Below the pieces are notes generated by a model that did not search any database, was not told the DNA's origin, and worked only from the letters and a program-made list of their open reading frames with translations. Below are positions 52,309 to 61,152 of a DNA stretch of 64,000 nt, one piece after another. The position numbers and the translations under genes were made by a program. The DNA lies in NCBI GenBank assembly GCA_026646885.1, contig JAPKHK010000011.1:1-64000 (forward strand), written 5' to 3'. The stretch is from Casimicrobiaceae bacterium. Its GTDB lineage: Bacteria; Pseudomonadota; Gammaproteobacteria; Burkholderiales; Casimicrobiaceae. Position 1 is the first letter of the stretch; each line of letters begins with the position of its first letter.

Positions 52309-53103
52309 GTGGGCGTGAAGAGCCTGGTGCGAGAGCTGCGCCTGGGGTTCACCGCCTTGCAGTTCTTCACCCGTGTTCCGGTACCGGGCTGGGTGGGTTA
52401 TTCCGACGCCCAGCTCAACGCTTCGGCGCGCTATTTTCCGCTGGTCGGCGCCCTGGTCGGCATGGTTTGCGCCGGCGTCCATGCTGCCGCCGCCTTGGTT
52501 TTCCCCACCGCGTTGGCGGTGCTGCTGGGGATGGCGGCCGGCGTGTGGCTGACCGGCGCCTTTCACGAGGACGGCCTCGCTGACGCCTGCGACGGCTTGG
52601 GCGGCGGGACCAGCCGGGAGCGCGCCCTGGAAATCATGAAAGATTCCCGCGTCGGCAGCTATGCCGTGGTCGGGCTGGTGCTGGTGCTCGCCGGCAAAGC
52701 CGTGGCGCTGGCGAGTTTGCCGCCGCAGTGCATCGCCTGGGCTTTCATCGCTGCGCACGCCTTCAGCCGCCTGATGGCGGTAAGTGTGATGCTCACCCAG
52801 GGGTACGTGCGCGAGGACGCCAGTGCCCGCAACAAGCCCATGGCCAAAGGGATTTCGGGCGCGGCCTTTGCGTATGCGGCGCTATGGTGCCTGGCACCGC
52901 TCGTCGCCTTGGGGCTGGCGGGGTGGGGCGGCGCGGCGGCGGCGCTGGCCACACGCGTCTGGTTCGGATACCTTGTGGCGCGGCGCCTTGGCGGCTATAC
53001 GGGCGACACCCTCGGCGCCACGCAGCAAGTTGGCGAACTGGCCTTCTATTTGGGCACGCTCGCGGTGTTTGGAGCCACCACGCGCTGGCCCTGGCTAGAA
53101 TAA
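52309..53103 (+). CDS. cobS: adenosylcobinamide-GDP ribazoletransferase
   Basis: About 264 residues from GTG 52309. It joins alpha-ribazole to adenosylcobinamide-GDP to complete cobalamin at the inner membrane. FTALQFFTRVPVPGWVGYSDAQLNASARYFPLVGALVGM, then TGAFHEDGLADACDGLGGGTSRERALEIMKDSRVGSYA and later GYTGDTLGATQQVGELAFYL are diagnostic. Multiple membrane segments are present. The open frame runs back to 52123, but the family usually begins close to this position. No other cob genes and no cobalamin riboswitch-like B12 box were seen in the window. Confidence 0.93.
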   Translation: MGVKSLVRELRLGFTALQFFTRVPVPGWVGYSDAQLNASARYFPLVGALVGMVCAGVHAAAALVFPTALAVLLGMAAGVWLTGAFHEDGLADACDGLGGGTSRERALEIMKDSRVGSYAVVGLVLVLAGKAVALASLPPQCIAWAFIAAHAFSRLMAVSVMLTQGYVREDASARNKPMAKGISGAAFAYAALWCLAPLVALGLAGWGGAAAALATRVWFGYLVARRLGGYTGDTLGATQQVGELAFYLGTLAVFGATTRWPWLE

Positions 53104-53148
53104 GCGCTTGCCGGCGTGGCAAGGCCTCAATCGCGGTAGGTGACTTTC

Positions 53149-54267
53149 ATGTGGATCGAAATGGCGACGTTTGCAGCGGGCCTCGTCGCGCTGACCGTCG
53201 GTGCTGACCTGTTGGTGCGCGGCGCTTCCAAGCTCGCGCTCTCCTTTGGCATCTCGCCCTTGGTAGTAGGCCTGACGGTGGTCGCCCTCGGCACGAGCGC
53301 GCCAGAAATGGCGGTGTCCGTTGGGGCGGTCTTCAACGGTACCGGCGACATCGCCGTGGGCAATGTGGTCGGAAGCAACATCGCCAACGTGTTGCTCATC
53401 CTCGGCCTTACGGCGGCGATCGCGCCAATTGCCGTAGCCGATCAGATCGTGCGGCAAGAAGTGCCGATCATGATCGCGGTGAGCGTGCTACTCACCGCGC
53501 TAGCCTACGACGGCGTACTCGCGCGCTTGGAAGGCGCCTTGCTTTTGGCCCTGTTGCTGGCCTACTTGTGGCTACTCATCCGCCAGGCGCGCCGGGTCTC
53601 CAAAGCGCGGCGCGCACCGGCTGATGCCGCCCCAACCCAAGCCGCTTCGGGATGGGACGGCCACTGGGGTGTCCAGGCCGGCCTGGTGGTGGGCGGGCTG
53701 GCCCTGCTGGTGTTTGGGGCGGACTTCCTGGTGGGGGCGGCGGTGACCATTGCGCGCGCCCTGGGGGTGAGCGATCTGGTAATCGGCCTCACCGTGGTGG
53801 CCGTGGGAACCTCGATGCCGGAAATCGCCACCTCGCTTCTGGCGGCGCTGCGCGGCGAGCGGGATATCGCCGTGGGCAACGTGGTGGGCAGCAACACTTT
53901 CAACGTCCTCGGCTGCCTTGGTCTCTCCGCGCTGCTGGCGGAGCCGGGCATCGCGGTTTCCGAAGCCGCGCGCAGTTTCGATCTGTGGGTGATGCTGGCT
54001 GTGACTTGCGCCTGTTTGCCCATCGCCATCACTGGGCGTGAAATCGCGCGTTGGGAGGGATGTGCATTCCTGGGCTTCTATGGTGCGTACCTCGGCTACC
54101 TCGTGCTCACCGCGAAACAGCACGAGGCCTTGGCAACGTTTACCGCGACGATGACTTGGGTGCTACCGATCGCAGTGGTGATCATCACTCTGAGCTTGCT
54201 GCGCCACCATCGGCGGCTGGGCCGCGAAAACGGCAAAGGCAAGGGGGCAGGTTCGAAAGAGCCCTGA
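53149..54267 (+). CDS. calcium/sodium antiporter, CaxA/YrbG family
   Basis: A 372-residue membrane protein with about ten hydrophobic segments. The two inverted cation-binding repeats are visible: VGLTVVALGTSAPEMAVSVGAVFNGTGDIAVGNVVGSNIANVLLILGL (about 44-91) and IGLTVVAVGTSMPEIATSLLAALRGERDIAVGNVVGSNTFNVLGCLGL (about 208-255). The conserved acidic residues in both (PE) are present. ATG 53149 is preferred; GTG 53140 adds three residues. A short basic tail rich in Gly and Lys follows the last segment. It stands 45 bp after cobS, and functional linkage is not evident. Confidence 0.93.
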   Translation: MWIEMATFAAGLVALTVGADLLVRGASKLALSFGISPLVVGLTVVALGTSAPEMAVSVGAVFNGTGDIAVGNVVGSNIANVLLILGLTAAIAPIAVADQIVRQEVPIMIAVSVLLTALAYDGVLARLEGALLLALLLAYLWLLIRQARRVSKARRAPADAAPTQAASGWDGHWGVQAGLVVGGLALLVFGADFLVGAAVTIARALGVSDLVIGLTVVAVGTSMPEIATSLLAALRGERDIAVGNVVGSNTFNVLGCLGLSALLAEPGIAVSEAARSFDLWVMLAVTCACLPIAITGREIARWEGCAFLGFYGAYLGYLVLTAKQHEALATFTATMTWVLPIAVVIITLSLLRHHRRLGRENGKGKGAGSKEP

Positions 54268-54502
54268 TCGAGGTCGCGGGCCGCGAAGGCAAGCGGCCCG
54301 CATGGGCTGCAACCTGCGGCCTGATGGAAATGCTACGGGTAAGGGGATGGTGGTGCGGAGGCGACTACGGCCGAACAATTTATGCGGCCATCGGAGTGAA
54401 TCAGCGCGCATCAGCGGAGCCGGTCGATCCCATAACGACGGTTGCGCGATTCACCAAAGTGGTGTAATTTGGTGCTTTCACTAATCGCCCCTCGACAACT
54501 TC

Positions 54503-54745
54503 ATGGCAAATAGACGGGTTCGATCCTACACAGCACCCGCAGAGCGCACTGTACGAGCTTCGGTTAGCTTTCCGGAGGATCAGTACTCTGAGCTTGAGCG
54601 CATCGCTGACCAACAGCGCGTGTCACTGGCGTGGGTGGTCCGAGAAGCCGTTCAGACTTATCTTGTGACCCGCTGGCCGCTTCTGGAGCAGACCGAAGGT
54701 TCTCCCACAAATACAACGAACACCAATGAGGCTAAGGGGCCATGA
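54503..54745 (+). CDS. ribbon-helix-helix protein upstream of methyltransferase
   Basis: An 80-residue protein: RTVRASVSFPEDQYSELERIADQQRVSLAWVVREAVQTYLVTRW is a CopG/RHH-type DNA-binding fold, with a beta-strand (ASVSFPEDQYSEL) and two helices. It overlaps the start of the methyltransferase gene by four bases (ATGA). In restriction systems such small proteins may act as control factors, which is the likely role here. GC is lower than in the core block before it. Confidence 0.8.
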   Translation: MANRRVRSYTAPAERTVRASVSFPEDQYSELERIADQQRVSLAWVVREAVQTYLVTRWPLLEQTEGSPTNTTNTNEAKGP

Positions 54746-56382
54746 ACTTCATCGAGAACGAAAGCGCCCAAAAGCTTCGTGGCGGTTACTACACGCCGCT
54801 GGACCTTGCTACCTTCATCGCTCGTTGGATTAAAGAGATCAGTCCAACACGCGTCTTGGAACCCAGTTGTGGTGATGGCGTATTTTTTGAGGCGCTGGCA
54901 AAGGCAAAGGGATTCAAAAGCGCGAGCGTACTTGGGTTTGAGCTTGAAGAGGACGAGGCTGCCAAGGCGCAGTACCGCGCCCGGGAGTCCGGCCTTGCCG
55001 CAACGACCGTCCACAATGCAGATTTCCTGCAATGGGCTTTGGATCAGTTCATCGTTGGTGACAAATTCGACGCGGTCGTTGGTAATCCGCCATTCGTTCG
55101 ATACCAATATCTACCAGCGCAGTTCCAAGGGAGGGCGGAGCAAGTATTCAAACAACTCAGCCTTCCTTTCACGAAGCACACCAATGCTTGGGTTCCATTC
55201 ATCCTGGCGTCGATGGCCCTCCTCCGACCGGGCGGTCGCCTCGCGATGGTGGTTCCAGCGGAGATTATTCATGTCACGCACGCACAATCGCTTCGCTCCT
55301 ACTTGGGGCGTGAGTGCCGTCGCCTTGTAATCATCGATCCGGAAGATCTCTGGTTTAGTGATACGTTGCAAGGAGCTGTGATCCTGCTCGCTGAAAAAGC
55401 TCAAGTCGGCGAGAACGCAGAAGGCCTCGGAATCTACCCAGTGGCCGGGCGTGAGTTCCTGCGACTTTCTCCTTCAGATGTATTCAACGCACCACAATCA
55501 ATCAATGGGAAGACCGTCCAAGGAAAATGGACCCGCGCTTTGCTTGATCTGGAAACACGCTCACTGTTTGATGAACTTGAGAACCTGCCCGCGGTACATC
55601 GTTTCAACGACATTGCCCAAGTAGATGTAGGCATCGTCACCGGGGCAAATAAGTTCTTTCTTGTGCCAGACGAAACGGTACACGCATATCGCCTGGAAAG
55701 ATGGGCCCATCCAATGTTCGGTCGCAGCGAACATTGCCCCGGGATCGTTTATGACGAACGCCAGCATGCAGACAATGCCTCGAAGGGCAACCCAACTAAT
55801 TTCCTTTGGTTCCGTGAGAATGAAGGCAGAATTGATGAATCCGCGAAAGCTTATATTAGGCAAGGCGAAGCCCAAGACCTTCACACCCGCTACAAGTGCC
55901 GCGTCCGCTCACCTTGGTACACAGTGCCCTCTGTTTACTCAACAGAGATCGGCATGCTTAAGCGATCACATGACACGCCGCGCCTCATCCTGAATCGAAT
56001 GGGAGCGTACACAACCGATACAGCCTACAGAATCCGCACGCTGGGCGTAACGGCCGAAAAGCTTGTTGGATGCTTTGTGAATCCACTTACAGCACTGAGC
56101 GCTGAACTCGAAGGCCGCCACTATGGTGGGGGAGTCCTGGAATTGATACCTTCGGAAATCGAGCGATTGCTGATCCCTCTACCTGACAGCGCAAAGGTTG
56201 ATCTTGGTACGCTGGACGTAGCTGTTCGCACCCTACCGACCCACGAAGTTCTTGCACGTCAAGGCAAGGCAGTCTTGGGAGCGATGGGGGTTGCCCGTAC
56301 AAAACAAGCGTGCGTGCTGGAGGGGTGGCGCAAGTTGCGTGACCGAAGGCATCGGACATCAACCGATACCGCCAGTGAATGA
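54742..56382 (+). CDS. DNA adenine methyltransferase of gamma class (type II-like)
   Basis: A 546-residue protein. Motif X/I region: GGYYTPLDLATFIARWI, VLEPSCGDGVFFEALA. Motif IV is VVGNPPFVRYQY (NPPF, about residues 117-120), which defines N6-adenine gamma-class enzymes. The C-terminal part (about 280-500) is the target recognition region. It is next to a phospholipase-D-type nuclease encoded convergently, with 15 bp between stop codons; together they form a candidate restriction-modification system. Codon use is less GC-biased than the surrounding core genes, which suggests acquisition. Confidence 0.9.
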   Translation: MNFIENESAQKLRGGYYTPLDLATFIARWIKEISPTRVLEPSCGDGVFFEALAKAKGFKSASVLGFELEEDEAAKAQYRARESGLAATTVHNADFLQWALDQFIVGDKFDAVVGNPPFVRYQYLPAQFQGRAEQVFKQLSLPFTKHTNAWVPFILASMALLRPGGRLAMVVPAEIIHVTHAQSLRSYLGRECRRLVIIDPEDLWFSDTLQGAVILLAEKAQVGENAEGLGIYPVAGREFLRLSPSDVFNAPQSINGKTVQGKWTRALLDLETRSLFDELENLPAVHRFNDIAQVDVGIVTGANKFFLVPDETVHAYRLERWAHPMFGRSEHCPGIVYDERQHADNASKGNPTNFLWFRENEGRIDESAKAYIRQGEAQDLHTRYKCRVRSPWYTVPSVYSTEIGMLKRSHDTPRLILNRMGAYTTDTAYRIRTLGVTAEKLVGCFVNPLTALSAELEGRHYGGGVLELIPSEIERLLIPLPDSAKVDLGTLDVAVRTLPTHEVLARQGKAVLGAMGVARTKQACVLEGWRKLRDRRHRTSTDTASE

Positions 56383-56397
56383 CCGCACGCCCCACAA

Positions 56398-57603
56398 TCA
56401 AGCATCGGTAATATCAATAAGGAATGCCGCATTGTCCTCAGCAGTTTCATATAGCGAGAGGACGGCACCGGTCACATCCTCGCGTTGAATGATTGGGGTA
56501 AATTCGCGCCCCCATCTCAGGATTGTCGTGTAGTTGTCCTGTCCAGCTTCTCCTGATGGTTTGTGGCTCACCTCGAAGTTGTGTATGCCGTAATCCATCC
56601 CCCGGATGATGATACGCATAGGAACAAATGCATGCTCCTGATCGCCACCCCTATGCCGACCAGTTTCTGGCTCCCAATGGTAGTCGGCAAAGAGGTTACG
56701 AAAATATGTCGTTTGATTTATCCTCAGGCCAAGTGGATTCTCAAATTTTGCCTGAGTAAGGCGAACTCCGCCGACATGCGCGGTTCCTTCGTTTACTTGA
56801 AGAGCATCTGAGCGTGGTAGTGTTTTTTGCCATACCAGCACACCTTCTGGTCTTTGTGTAACAGGGTGTGGCTTCTGCCCCTCGGGGGGCTCGGGCAAAG
56901 GTGGGCGCTCTGGCTCCTCGGGCCTCAAGTCTCCAGTCAGCAGTGGCGGCAGGGGAGTTGCAACAGGCCCGAACGGGTTTTCGGGGACTTCTTTACCACG
57001 CGCGCGCGCGCGGTTTTGTTCTTGACGATGCCTTCGCGCCTCTGCCTCTGATGGTATGTCGCCTCGGGCGGCAAGCAATTGGATTAGATTTGTGTCTAGA
57101 TGACGTGCTGTTACGCCGCGTGGGTTAAGAAACGGGATTAGTGGCTTTAGCAAGCGTTCGTACTCTTCTTCTTCCGCAGGCAGCTCGAAGTCATAGCGCG
57201 TAGCAGCTTCGTAGTTCGTGTAGAAGCCACCGTCTGTCAAATTATTTGAGCCGACAAAAAGCGTTGCTGCGGTTGCTGTCTCTAGCAGATAAATTTTTGG
57301 GTGAAAGGTGGCGCGCGCAATTGTGTTGTGGAATACAAATGCCTCGCATTTCCATCGTGACAGCTCTTCGAGCACTTCTCGGCTGGTTCCTCCAAGGTCA
57401 ATTCCTACCGTAAAACTCAGATTCGTACCATTCTCAACGTGCCGCAATAGGCGCTCACGTAAACGCAGCACCGTTCGCAAGGCCACAAAAGCCGATACAA
57501 AAACGATGCGCGAGTAGTTCGCATCCAGATCTAACAATTCAGAAATGTCGTTACCGAGTTGCCTTTCCGGCTGCGTGATAGTGGTGATAATCAAAAAGTG
57601 CAC
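56398..57603 (-). CDS. PLD-family restriction-like endonuclease
   Basis: A 401-residue protein. Residues about 85-125 hold the HKD signature FHPKIYLLETATAATLFVGSNNLTDGGF (HxK...GSxN), as in phospholipase-D-type nucleases. One HKD copy is visible, so dimerisation would be needed for activity, as in BfiI-like enzymes. A proline-rich linker (about 215-250, ...PPLLTGDLRPEEPERPPLPEPPEG) separates the C-terminal domain (about 255-400), probably for DNA recognition. Convergent with the methyltransferase gene. The family assignment is solid; that it is the cognate nuclease is inferred from position. Confidence 0.82.
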   Translation of the reverse strand: MHFLIITTITQPERQLGNDISELLDLDANYSRIVFVSAFVALRTVLRLRERLLRHVENGTNLSFTVGIDLGGTSREVLEELSRWKCEAFVFHNTIARATFHPKIYLLETATAATLFVGSNNLTDGGFYTNYEAATRYDFELPAEEEEYERLLKPLIPFLNPRGVTARHLDTNLIQLLAARGDIPSEAEARRHRQEQNRARARGKEVPENPFGPVATPLPPLLTGDLRPEEPERPPLPEPPEGQKPHPVTQRPEGVLVWQKTLPRSDALQVNEGTAHVGGVRLTQAKFENPLGLRINQTTYFRNLFADYHWEPETGRHRGGDQEHAFVPMRIIIRGMDYGIHNFEVSHKPSGEAGQDNYTTILRWGREFTPIIQREDVTGAVLSLYETAEDNAAFLIDITDA

Positions 57604-57907
57604 TCCATGCGTGGCCTACCGTGTTTTCTGCCCGGATGCAAGACACCCATCTCGGTCGATACCGGCGGCTCAGGTCAGATTCGCCATCATACCAAATGAG
57701 TAGAGTCAACTTGATACCAAAACGGGGGATGATCCGGCTCAAACCCCGTATTCGCACAGCGCCGCCCTTCGCAGAAACAGAGAACAGAGAGTGCCAGAGG
57801 GCCAAGACGGCAACGAAAACGCCGAAGATTGGCGTTGAATGCCACTCACGCCAACATTCGAAGCAGTCGGCTAAGTGGTCGGAAATGCGAGGATAAGAGA
57901 AAGAAAA
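57604..57907. other. promoter-side region of the PLD nuclease gene
   Basis: About 300 bp between the minus-strand nuclease start and a terminator. Short frames on both strands are unsupported. I see no other element in it. Confidence 0.4.
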
Positions 57908-57935
57908 AGCGCTCCTGAGTGTTCAGGAGCGCTTG
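57908..57935 (-). terminator. perfect 12-bp hairpin with T-rich tail on the minus strand
   Basis: AAGCGCTCCTGA-GTGT-TCAGGAGCGCTT is a perfect inverted repeat. On the minus strand it runs into TTTTTCTTTCT (complement of 57899-57909). It ends the minus-strand operon whose last gene stops at 58075. Confidence 0.85.
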
Positions 57936-58074
57936 GTAGTAGTTGGTGGTGGACTACCACCTTTGTGCGAACCGCCATCTGGTATGACTGCGTGCGTGGG
58001 GGGAAATCCGGGGAACAGCGAGCAAAAAAAAATGTGTCGCGGCCACTGCCTGCACAAGGGAGGCTGGCCTGCTC

Positions 58075-58740
58075 TCATTGTCTCGTCAGCGCCTCGAAGG
58101 ATGGCTTCAGCGACTCGATCTTCGCCATCAGCGCCGTGGGAACTTTCACCACTCGGCCTGTGGACATTGAACTCTCCGATTTCAGGATGAGCTTTGCTGC
58201 TCGATCTGTGCCGGGTGGATAGAGGAACCCAGGGCCTAAATTCGTCTCGACCTCGTACACGCTGTGATAGATCCTGATCCACACACCCCGCCGCGTGACA
58301 CCTTTGATGTCCAGAATGCGTATGGCTCGATGCTTCTCGGGTGGCCATGAGCCCACAAGCCAGCCATCCAAGCACGATACGCAGTACGTGGCACCAACGC
58401 TGACGGCAATTTCGCGTAGACGCTCCGCACGTGGTCCGAATTGCCTTGGCGAATCGTCATCCTCGGACGTCTCCAGATCATCGACGGCTTCCGTTGAGCC
58501 TTCCTCGATCTCAGCGTCCCGCTCCGAAACCCAGGTCACAAGCGCCTTGGTGCTCATGACCTCCTTGACCGGCTTGGCTGCGATGGTTCCGGAGAAGTCT
58601 GTCCCCTCGACGATCAGCTCCCATCGATTGTTGCCTCGGTATCGAAGGTACTCGTCCCAAGATTCGTTGCGTCCCGGAGCATCTGATAGCTCTCCGTGAA
58701 ACAGGAATTGGCGATCACTCATTCTTGAGTCAGTTGTCAT
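58075..58740 (-). CDS. unrecognised protein of defence region (221 residues)
   Basis: MTTDSRMSDRQFLFHGELSDAPGRNESWDEYLRYRGNNRWELIVEG opens the protein. A segment rich in Glu/Asp (about 70-95) precedes GATYCVSCLDGWLVGSWPPEKHRAIRILD. No family is recognised. ATG 58740 overlaps the stop of the upstream gene (ATGA), showing translational coupling; an internal ATG at 58722 is possible. Last gene before the terminator at 57908-57935. Function unknown. Confidence 0.7.
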   Translation of the reverse strand: MTTDSRMSDRQFLFHGELSDAPGRNESWDEYLRYRGNNRWELIVEGTDFSGTIAAKPVKEVMSTKALVTWVSERDAEIEEGSTEAVDDLETSEDDDSPRQFGPRAERLREIAVSVGATYCVSCLDGWLVGSWPPEKHRAIRILDIKGVTRRGVWIRIYHSVYEVETNLGPGFLYPPGTDRAAKLILKSESSMSTGRVVKVPTALMAKIESLKPSFEALTRQ

Positions 58741-59030
58741 CGGGTCAGTGGCGTTTGGCCTTGGGCTTGGCCAGCAGCACTCGCGTAGAAGGCACGGCGC
58801 TCCGAGGCATGCCGTGCCAGATCACGCAGCAACGCACGAGTCTGGAATTCAGTCAGCGGCGGCTCCACTGGTCTGCGGTACGCATCGCCGAATATGAAAA
58901 GCCTTTTATCTTCAGGATCGTAGCCAAGTGGCGCCGAACCCTCGAGCTCGACTCGAATTCGGGATGATCCTGACACGGTGACCAACCGGGCGGGCACGTG
59001 GCGCGGTAGGTAGATAGCCTTGGAGCCCAT
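58737..59030 (-). CDS. unrecognised small protein (97 residues)
   Basis: MGSKAIYLPRHVPARLVTVSGSSRIRVELEGSAPLGYDPEDKRLFIFGDAYRRPVEPPLTEFQTRALLRDLARHASERRAF... Beta-rich first half, helical second half. No domain recognised. A TTG at 59036 is an alternative start. It overlaps the next gene by four bases, so both are in one operon. Confidence 0.65.
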   Translation of the reverse strand: MGSKAIYLPRHVPARLVTVSGSSRIRVELEGSAPLGYDPEDKRLFIFGDAYRRPVEPPLTEFQTRALLRDLARHASERRAFYASAAGQAQGQTPLTR

Positions 59031-59032
59031 GA

Positions 59033-59293
59033 TCAAACTGACAAGTCATTCCGCTGATCGGCCAGCACGTCGTCTATAGCCTGACGAATTCGCGCCAGCG
59101 CGTCACGGTTCACTGTCGTCCTATATCGAATCTGCGCCTCATCCGGATTCTTGGCAGTCGCGAGTGTGCTCGTCACACGAAGTTCGAACTCGCCAGGCAA
59201 CGCATCTATCGGCCTCAAACTGATCGCCTCCCTGTAGGCACCCGAGTTGACGATCTCGCATTCAGAACTATTCGCCGATGGCAACGAAAGCAT
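59033..59293 (-). CDS. unrecognised small protein (86 residues)
   Basis: MLSLPSANSSECEIVNSGAYREAISLRPIDALPGEFELRVTSTLATAKNPDEAQIRYRTTVNRDALARIRQAIDDVLADQRNDLSV. The ATG at 59293 has AGGAG 6 nt upstream; the longer frame to 59341 is rejected. Predicted beta-strands followed by an amphipathic helix (DALARIRQAIDDVLADQ). No family is recognised. First of three tightly linked small genes. Confidence 0.65.
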   Translation of the reverse strand: MLSLPSANSSECEIVNSGAYREAISLRPIDALPGEFELRVTSTLATAKNPDEAQIRYRTTVNRDALARIRQAIDDVLADQRNDLSV

Positions 59294-59398
59294 AGGTCTT
59301 CTCCTGTTTAGCCGCATTCGACGGTCTGTCGGGGGCGGCAATCTGGATCAAATCCCCCCAGTAGTTTGCTTCGCAGCGGGCAGACCACACCCTTCGTC

Positions 59399-59827
59399 CT
59401 ATCTCAGCAAGATCAACCGTGGAACCGCGTCGACGCCGCTCCAGACAAAGCCGTTCTGTTCGAATCTCGCGCTGAGAACCTTCGCCGCCTCAAGCGTCAA
59501 CCCGAAAACGAGGAAACTTTCCTCGCCGGGCCATCTGTTGGAGGGGTGCTGGCCGATGCCGGGCAGGTAAGCGAGGCTGCGGCTCGAGAGTTCTTTGGCC
59601 AGAGCAGCCTGTTGTACCTCGTTGGCAGCCTCGTCTGCCACCAGGCTGAACGGATTACAGGCTGTCAGGAAGGCACTGCATTCAGCCTTCTGGCGTTTGT
59701 GGGCGGCGAGCAAGTCTGCGCTGGCCTGACCCACGCGAAGAGTGAGGCCCGACTCACCATGCACGCGGTACTCCGTCTCCAGGTAGGCCTGGATAGTGCG
59801 CGGATCGATGGCAGACGCTGAAAACAA
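59399..59827 (-). CDS. DUF3293-family protein
   Basis: A 142-residue protein. AYLETEYRV at the N-terminus, CSAFLTACNPFSLVADEAANEVQQAALAKEL in the middle and LPGIGQHPSNRWPGEESFLVFGLTLEAAKVLSARFEQNGFVW near the end follow the DUF3293 pattern (T(A)NP..S, GxxP...WxGEESFLV). The family function is unknown. The only upstream start is TTG 59827, with GGAGG about 5 nt before it. Both lie in the right arm and T-run of a terminator-like hairpin (59831-59852), so initiation may be controlled by that structure. Confidence 0.75.
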   Translation of the reverse strand: MFSASAIDPRTIQAYLETEYRVHGESGLTLRVGQASADLLAAHKRQKAECSAFLTACNPFSLVADEAANEVQQAALAKELSSRSLAYLPGIGQHPSNRWPGEESFLVFGLTLEAAKVLSARFEQNGFVWSGVDAVPRLILLR

Positions 59828-59830
59828 AAA

Positions 59831-59852
59831 GCCCTCCGTTTCAAGGGAGGGC
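59831..59852 (-). promoter_or_regulatory. hairpin overlapping the ribosome binding site of the DUF3293 gene
   Basis: GCCCTCC (59831-59837) pairs with GGGAGGGC (59845-59852). On the minus strand the hairpin is followed by TTTTTGTTTT. It therefore looks like an intrinsic terminator for upstream genes, yet the second arm contains the GGAGG of the downstream TTG start. Confidence 0.6.
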
Positions 59853-60108
59853 CGACGCTGTACCCGCTTCGTTGCCCCCTAGGGAGCCACATCCGCTTTC
59901 GCGATCCACCTTGCCCGGGCGGGCAGGTTGGCATGGGCGTCGGCCCAAGTCTTGATGACAGGTTCAGACTGTAGCGGAGATCGTCGGCAGGTACAACTCT
60001 CATCCCGTTGGCGAGTCCCACCGCTGGACCTGCCAGGGCTGACATCGATGAGCATTAGGTTCGGGGTGAGTGGTGGGGCATGGACCGCTCCTGGACCGCT
60101 CGGGAACA

Positions 60109-60474
60109 TCACGACGTTGCTGAAGTGAACTTCTTCAACGCCTCCTGCGCGTGGGCCTCGCTCTTTGCGTAAAAGAGCTCATAGGCAGAGGACCTACCAG
60201 GCCCACCCTCGAAATCCCACTCAGCGGACGCGTTGGCTAGGGAATCGACCTCCTCCAACAGGTCCCGAAACGACTCTCTCTCGTCGAACTTCGGATCGTC
60301 AGCGGCCTCTTCGATCTTGGACCAACGATCATTGAAAGCCGCCATGAGGAGACCCCCTTCAGCGGTTCGAAACGTCGTATCAACGCAGAGCAGAAGGTGG
60401 ACACATTCGTTGCCACTACCGCAGTACGGGCATCGATTCGTGCCCAGGTCATCACTATCGTCCTCACTGCTCAT
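60109..60474 (-). CDS. unrecognised acidic protein with CPYC motif (121 residues)
   Basis: MSSEDDSDDLGTNRCPYCGSGNECVHLLLCVDTTFRTAEGGLLMAAFNDRWSKIEEAADDPKFDERESFRDLLEEVDSLANASAEWDFEGGPGRSSAYELFYAKSEAHAQEALKKFTS. The N-terminal CPYCGSGNEC and a nearby CVDT cysteine suggest a small zinc-binding region. The start at 60474 has AAAGGGAGTG upstream. It is 52 bp after the minus-strand gene 60527-61084. No family is recognised. Confidence 0.65.
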   Translation of the reverse strand: MSSEDDSDDLGTNRCPYCGSGNECVHLLLCVDTTFRTAEGGLLMAAFNDRWSKIEEAADDPKFDERESFRDLLEEVDSLANASAEWDFEGGPGRSSAYELFYAKSEAHAQEALKKFTSATS

Positions 60475-60526
60475 CGCACTCCCTTTCGCCACGCCTTCTC
60501 GGCCTGCGGATAGCCGCCGCACTCAT

Positions 60527-61084
60527 TCATCGCGCTGAGCCGGACATAGAGTCGACCCGGCGCGCCCAGTCCATGCACCGTTCGAGAATACTTGAATCAG
60601 AGCCACAGACGAGCTTCGTTGCATCTTCGACGGACATACGCTCTACCAAGCTGATGCGTTGTTTGAGTGAGCCGTGCTGAGCTATGGCGAGAGACGCTTT
60701 GTGGCACGTCGTACGGTCGAGAATGGGTGAGATCTCGTCAACACAGCGGCCAGATGCCACTGCCGTCTCAATTGCTGCCGCAGCGTCGCTATTGATGTGC
60801 GGATTCGCTCGCAGCTTCGAGATTCTTCGTTTGTCCAAGAGCACCCAGTTCAACGCGTACCACGCGAAGGTGCCCGCGTACGGGTAGTAGCTTTGCAGCA
60901 GATCGGGCAGGCGATCATTTTCTGGATCTGTCAGAAGAATCAGTGCAAGCAGCTTCTTTCGCTTGGACAGGCGTGAGAACTGTTTGACCGTGTCCGAAGG
61001 ATCATCGGGCGACGCGAAGCCTTTGAACCAGACTGCCGTCCGCGGCAAGAAGGTATCGATCTGATCCTTGGTGAAGAGATCCAT
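60527..61084 (-). CDS. unrecognised helical protein (185 residues)
   Basis: MDLFTKDQIDTFLPRTAVWFKGFASPDDPSDTVKQFSRLSKRKKLLALILLTDPENDRLPDLLQSYYPYAGTFAWYALNWVLLDKRRISKL... Mostly helical by composition and not membrane-bound. No domain is recognised. It lies 68 bp downstream of mcrC on the same strand and could be part of the McrBC operon, possibly as an accessory protein. Confidence 0.65.
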   Translation of the reverse strand: MDLFTKDQIDTFLPRTAVWFKGFASPDDPSDTVKQFSRLSKRKKLLALILLTDPENDRLPDLLQSYYPYAGTFAWYALNWVLLDKRRISKLRANPHINSDAAAAIETAVASGRCVDEISPILDRTTCHKASLAIAQHGSLKQRISLVERMSVEDATKLVCGSDSSILERCMDWARRVDSMSGSAR

Positions 61085-61152
61085 GTCTGCTCCATTTGAC
61101 CTACCGTGCGGTGAGTCATCGCGAGAAGTATGGCAACCGTGCGTGACCGAAG

